A stretch of DNA of 64,000 bases from Deuterostichococcus epilithicus (lineage: Eukaryota; Chlorophyta; Trebouxiophyceae; Prasiolales; Stichococcaceae): positions 2,170,001 to 2,234,000 of the forward strand of contig JAVTLE010000008.1 in NCBI GenBank assembly GCA_033439295.1, in the 5' to 3' direction. The translations under genes were made by a program, and so were the position numbers. Under the pieces are notes generated by a model. That model was not told where the DNA came from and did not search any database. It saw only the letters and a program-made list of their open reading frames with translations. Positions 59,031 to 64,000 of this stretch are shown piece by piece. Each line of letters opens with the position of its first letter. The first letter of the stretch is position 1.

Positions 59031-62000
59031 ATGGCTGGCTACCTGCGGCGCGGCGGCAGCGACGGTGGCTGCGGCGGCTCCCGCTGCAATGGCTCGCGCT
59101 CGCCGATTGCGCCGCCGGCCATGCGGGTCAATATGTACGAGAGCCGTTTTACATGGTTCGTGCTCGGCGTGGCGCTTGTCGCGGTAAGTCGCGCCCTCTG
59201 TCCAGGAGACCCTTCATGGGTGTGTGCAAGGTGCGGTGCTTGTGTGCAGCGGGCATCATGCAGACTGGCCTTCAATGAGGTTCTTGCGTGTTCACGTCTG
59301 ATTCTTCTTCCCGCAGGCCAGTGGAGGCCTGATGTTTGGCTATGACAACGGCGTGTCGGGAGGCGTGTCCGGAATGGACCCGTTCCTTGGTCGGTTCTTT
59401 CCGCAAGTCCTGGTGCGCATCATCTTGACAGGCGCTCCCTTCTGAACACTCATGGCTAATGCTGTCTGTTGCAGCTCAGAGGCGGAGAAGGCGGGTGGGA
59501 ACCATGTGCCGTTCCCCCTGCCTCTCACCATGGGTTTTGCGTATCAGACCACTCGTCTCTACAGGCGCTTTTCTTGACAGACAGCTCAGCTCTGGCTGCA
59601 CAGGGGTCGGGCGCTCGAGGGCTGAGGCTGAAGCCGCGGCTTGGTGTGTGCAGGCCAAGAAGTTGGCTGCAGACAATGCACAGGAGGCCGGCACTGGCAG
59701 CCCCTACTGCAAATTCGATGACCAGAAGCTGCAGACGTTCACGTCCTGCCTCTTCCTGGCCGGCCTGCTGGCCAGCTTCCCAGCCGCATGGGTGACGTCG
59801 CACAGGGGCCGAAAAACATCCATGGTGCGGCGTGCCCTGCACTTGTCTCGGCCCCACAGCAGGAGTTGTGTCGTCTGTGTCCAGTCAATGTCAAGTCAAG
59901 CAAACCTGTACGTGTGTGTGCCGTTGACCAAGTTAACTGATTTCGCAACACTGGCGCCTTGAATACTGTGCTCTTGGCTGGCGGCAGCAGCAGGAGCCCC
60001 GCCTTTGAATGACTGATCTGATCGCCTTCCTGGTCCAGGTCATCTCTGGCAGCTGCTACATGGCGGGTACCGTCATCCTGACAGCCGCGATGCATGTGTC
60101 CATGCTGTACGTTGGACGCGTGCTGCTAGGCATAGGCGTTGGTTTCGCCATCCAGGTGATCAAGACATCAGCATGACCTGCTTTGCTTTTCATGACACGA
60201 CGACCCAAGGCTGAACGAAGCATGAGCCACAGGGAAGCGAGGGCATGGTGGCAAGCGGCTGAATCGCCGCAGCTTGACGTGTCGTGCTTTGAGGCCCTGC
60301 TTTGGCTCAGCGATCCAGTGAAAAGCTGGAACATTCTCTTGTCGTGGGGCTGCCATGTACAGCGAGCATATGAAAATGCACTCTGCAAGTTCAATGTGTT
60401 CACTTGTCCCTTCCCCTCGCAGTGTACAACGCTGTACAACAGCGAGATGGCGCCTGCAAGGTTGCGTGGCGCGCTAAACATCCTGTTTCAACTGATGGTC
60501 ACGATAGGTGCGCCGCTTCCGTCGTCATCTGCCCATTTTAGGCCCCAGTATTTGATCGGTGACAACAGGTACTTGGCGGGCATCGATCGGCGTCAGCCTG
60601 GCATACCACTGGGGCACTGGCGGTTGGACATTTACGGCTTTGCCGCCTGCGGCAATGGCCAAGGGCAGTAGTCAGCCTTGGACATCCTGGCAAGCGAGCC
60701 CTGTCAGGCTGCAAAGGTATGGGACGTGGCGTGCACACAGTCCAACCTGCAGACGTGTTTGTTTGGCAGGCATATTGGTATCGCAGCTCATCAATTACGC
60801 CAACCAGCACCTGGAGTGGGGTTGGCGGCTATCGCTGGGCATCGCCTTTGTGCCCGCCTTCGTCCTGTTCTGCGGTGAGCTTTCTGCCTACGGGTGCAGG
60901 CCCTCTCCCAGTGCCGGTGGCATTGGGCTGCTGCTGCAGCGCCGCTGCCAGATGTTTGCTGCGAGTTGCAGCTCAATGCTGCTGGCCGGCGGTGGCCTGC
61001 AATGCCCTGACTGCTGCCCCGCCATCTTCACAAGCCTCCAGGCTGCTATCCCGCGTGCAGCTCCCCACCACAGCCACGCTGGATCCATTTCTGCGCAGGC
61101 GGCATCCTGCTGCCGGAGACGCCCAACTCGCTGATCGAGCGAGGTTACCTCGAGGAGGGTCGCAATGTGCTGAAACGGATCCGAGGCACAGAGGAGATCG
61201 ACATCGAGTACGAGGTCCGCTACACGCCCTGATTCTTTGCGTTGGTTCACCCTCTGCTGCATGACCATGCCACACAAACCCTAAACCCTAAACCCTTAGG
61301 CAGCTCCTTCCAGCTGCCTGCCCTGCTGCTGCAAGCCAATGCAGCCAGGGACCCTGCAGGCGCCCTGCCGACGTCATTCTTGATTGAACTCCTCACCCTG
61401 GTCCCGTGCCCCACCTTGCAGGACATACTGCTGGCGACGCAGCAGGCGAAGCTGATCACGGACAACCCATACGTGACGCTCATGAAGCGGCAGTACCGCC
61501 CGCAGCTGATCATCACCATCCTGGTGCGAGCCTTGTCCATCGTGCCACGGACAAGACAGGCGTTGTGCTATGACGAGCAGCCTGGTTGATGAACTGCGCT
61601 GCACGACTCTGTGAAGCCCTGCATTGTGAAGAATTCTGAAGACCCTCTGACGATGGGATTGCTCCCCGCGATGCCTGCAGATGCCGTTCTTCCAGCAGTT
61701 CACCGGCATCAACGCCATCATCTTCTACAGCCCCGTCTTCTTCTCGTCGCTCGGCTCTGGCGACAAGGCCGCTCTCGAGTCCACGGTGCGTGGCCTCGCC
61801 GCCGCATCCTGGTTGCCAGGGCAGTTGCAGGAACATCCGCCACTGCATCCCGCGCTCGCTGTGGGCACATCGCCGAATGCTGCTGCACCTGCGGCCTGCA
61901 CTGCGGGAGCTCGAGCACGGGCATGTGTCCGCGCTCTCAGGCCTCAGCCGCCAATCACCCTGATGCACGCAGGTCATCGTGGGGGCGGTCAATGTGCTGT

Positions 62001-63372
62001 CGACGCTCGTCGCCGTGTTCGGCGTTGACCGCTTTGGCCGCCGCGCGCTGCTGCTGGAGGCTGGCCTGCAAATGTTTGTGGCCGAGGTCCTGGTCGCCAT
62101 TCTGCTGGGTGCGCAGCTTGCACCTGTGCCACCTTTGCACTCATATGATTTTTATAGACGTTGTCGTTTTTGCCTCCGACTGGCATCCTGCAGGACCGCA
62201 GGCTATTGAGCCGCCCTGACGCTGCCACCCACTGCACCCGCCTCCCATTTCGCGAGTCGAAAAACTTGCTCCATCGCATACATGCAAGCCGCTGTCATGC
62301 TGACCTTCAGCCCTGACCCGCATGTGCCGCAGGCCGCTACTTTGCGGACAGTGCAAAGCTGCCAAACGCCGTGGCCGTCGGCGTCATCGTGCTGATCTGC
62401 TTCTTCATCTCCTCCTTCGCCTGGAGCTGGGGTCCGTTAGGGTGGCTGGTGCCGTCGGAGATTCACCCGCTGGAGACGCGGTCAGCCGGCCAGGGCATCA
62501 ACGTTGCCGTCAACCTGGCTTTCACGTTCCTCATCGGCCAGTCGTTCCTCAGCATGCTCTGCGCAATGGTATGGCCGAACCTGCCTGGACCACACTGTGC
62601 TGGTCTGACGCATGCCGCAGCATGTTGCATGGGATGCGCCAAAGACCTCCTGTCCAGCATGGGCTGCAATACTGTACAGTGCCCTTCATCTATGTCCTTA
62701 CCATCCGTGCAGGAGTACGGCGTGTTCATCTTTTTCGCTTCCTGGGTGAGATCTGCAATCGTTTTGAAAATGAATCGATTAACGTTCAAACTAATTAAAA
62801 ATAGAGTAAACATTGTAACAAATGGGTCACCTAGGGTTTGTCAGCGCTTTGTGATGGTGTCCAGGTGGTTATCATGACCGGGTTTACATATTTGTTCATC
62901 CCGGAGACCAAGGGCCTGCTGATCGAGGACGTGCACGAGGTGTTTGCCGCGCACTGGTTCTGGAAACGCATCGGCGCCGTCGCGCATCACAAGGTGTGCT
63001 GCATGGCGGTTCCCCTTCCACAGAGCGTCAGCTCGAGCGCAGCGCTTGCTCCGTCTCGAGCCGCGTCAGTCCTTCAGCCTGGTTCGTGTCTGCGTGCAAG
63101 CGACAGCAACCGGTTCTGCAGCGTCCGAGCGGCCGCGGTGGAGCAAGTGCAGATTCGCGCCTCACCACAAACCCCGCCGGCACTTCTCCTGTTCCCCCTC
63201 GAGTGCGTGACCCTGATGGATCAGAACCAGCGAAAGAGCCTTACGATCTCTGTGCCTGCTGCAGGACATTGAGGGCCGCCCCAGCATGATCGGAGAGGTT
63301 GATGTGCTGCGAGCCGCCGCCGAGAGCGCTGGCGCGCCACGCAAGCGGAGCTCGTTCAGCGACAAGGTCTGA
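59031..63372 (+). CDS. Hexose/H+ symporter of the MFS sugar-porter family (HUP1-like)
   Basis: Plasma-membrane monosaccharide-proton cotransporter, 12 membrane segments expected, about 14 exons. Start [13 protein letters not shown] (59031), then [37 protein letters not shown] (about 59318); [20 protein letters not shown] and SHRGRKTSM (about 59655-59822); [78 protein letters not shown] with [56 protein letters not shown] (about 61681), the QQFTGIN signature; [40 protein letters not shown] (about 62430); [31 protein letters not shown], the PETKG signature; and a short cytosolic tail ending [12 protein letters not shown]-stop. It follows Chlorella kessleri HUP1 almost block by block. In-frame codons continue upstream (ATG at 58890), but 59031 fits family length. 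Confidence 0.95.
61276..61298 (+). repeat. Interstitial telomere-like motif in a hexose-transporter intron
   Basis: About three units of plant-type CCCTAAA, read as AAACCCTAAACCCTAAACCC and a few more bases, inside the intron after the [11 protein letters not shown] exon. Confidence 0.85.
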
Positions 63373-64000
63373 CCTGGCGCGCACCTGCCCGCTGTGCCGG
63401 GCTCGATACACCCGACGAGGGGAAGCGTCACAGACCAGCAGTGATGCGAGACGGCTTCCGGGCGGTGGCAGCAGCAGTGCGGCGGTCAGCCGCTGGTCAG
63501 GCAGCTGCGGCGGTCCGCGCACAGCGCAGTGAGACAGAGTGAGACGAGGACAGGCGTAATGGCCTCTGCAGTCGCTCGAGAGGGCCCATCCGGACGACCA
63601 GTGGATTTTGATATGGCTTCTTTTCTGGCCGCCGGCATGCTATGCATCCGGCCGGCGATGGCAACCGACAATTGCACGGCGGCGCGCTTCCGAGCGCGCT
63701 GCACATATGCAATAGACTGTCATCGTGATTTCTGCTTGACATCAAGGATTTTGCGTAGGTAGATATGGGATCCTGGCAGTGGATCCTGCAGTGCTTCTGA
63801 CTAAGTGTGTGAGCGTTAGTGCACACATGGGGCAGCGTGCGGCAGCATGTGTGGCTGCAGTTACTCTAACAGTGCAAGTCCTGTTTGCAAGAAGGTAGTG
63901 ATTGAGAACAGTGTTGGAAAATGTGACGGTTCAGCCGTGTCTGTGCAACTTCGCAGCTGCTTTTACCAAAGGTAGCTGCAGCAACCGTGCAGCATCTCGC
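63373..64000. other. 3' flank of the hexose transporter to the window edge
   Basis: About 630 bp after the transporter stop. No gene was recognised; a 77-codon open frame at 63529-63762 has no supporting feature. Confidence 0.5.

Noticed and set aside
1-64000. CRISPR array, rRNA or tRNA genes, transposase or other mobile-element coding regions
   Set aside because: No regular spacer-repeat pattern, rRNA motif, cloverleaf with T-loop consensus or transposase motif was found by reading both strands; a covariance-model scan could still find a tRNA.

Overview
The window is nuclear DNA from an intron-dense, GC-rich green alga, most likely a Chlorella-like trebouxiophyte. The evidence is short exons (about 50-500 bp) with GT..AG junctions, GC-rich third codon positions, a hexose/H+ symporter close to Chlorella HUP1, a PHYLLO-type men fusion gene, a plastid MEP-pathway gene, and plant-type telomere motifs (CCCTAAA). 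The species is not resolved. Several N bases show that this is draft assembly sequence. Exon joins were made by eye from homology, so gene spans are firmer than internal boundaries.

Layout. 1-9720 (+): the 3' part of a PHYLLO gene, a MenD-MenC-MenH fusion for phylloquinone synthesis; any MenF part lies upstream. 10165-15032 (+): two tandem patatin/PNPLA-like lipid acyl hydrolases. 15907-17360 (-): an NAD(P)H-dependent FMN reductase/quinone reductase. 18182-21807 (+): a Ser-rich protein with a probable KH RNA-binding domain. 22833-25013 (-): an unrecognised gene. 25422-29476 (-): DDI1, with ubiquitin-like, aspartyl protease and UBA domains. 30007-30670 (+): a small hemerythrin HHE protein. 31128-33385 (+): a RING-H2 protein. 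34435-35977 (+): IspF. 36462-42270 (-) and 42702-49060 (+): two aldehyde dehydrogenases, head to head. 50592-54356 (+): an NCBP3-like cap-binding protein. 54913-57823 (+): SEC62. 59031-63372 (+): a hexose transporter.

How the genes relate. These are unlinked housekeeping functions rather than a pathway cluster. PHYLLO and IspF both serve plastid isoprenoid/quinone metabolism (phylloquinone ring; MEP-derived side chain), but they sit 25 kb apart among other genes. The local organisation is by duplication: tandem patatins, and divergent ALDHs sharing a 431-bp start-to-start region that contains an 11-bp inverted repeat.

The most unusual signal is not a gene. In at least six genes (DDI1, RING-H2, IspF, ALDH+, NCBP3, SEC62) the introns hold decayed partial copies of the neighbouring exon edge, usually including the splice junction and lying about 90-190 bp from the intact copy. 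The two patatin paralogues also differ in intron position and number, one ALDH intron carries the same 7-mer at its start and just after its end, and three introns carry short telomere-like runs. Together these suggest that introns here arise or grow by local tandem duplication across exon-intron junctions, perhaps during break repair.
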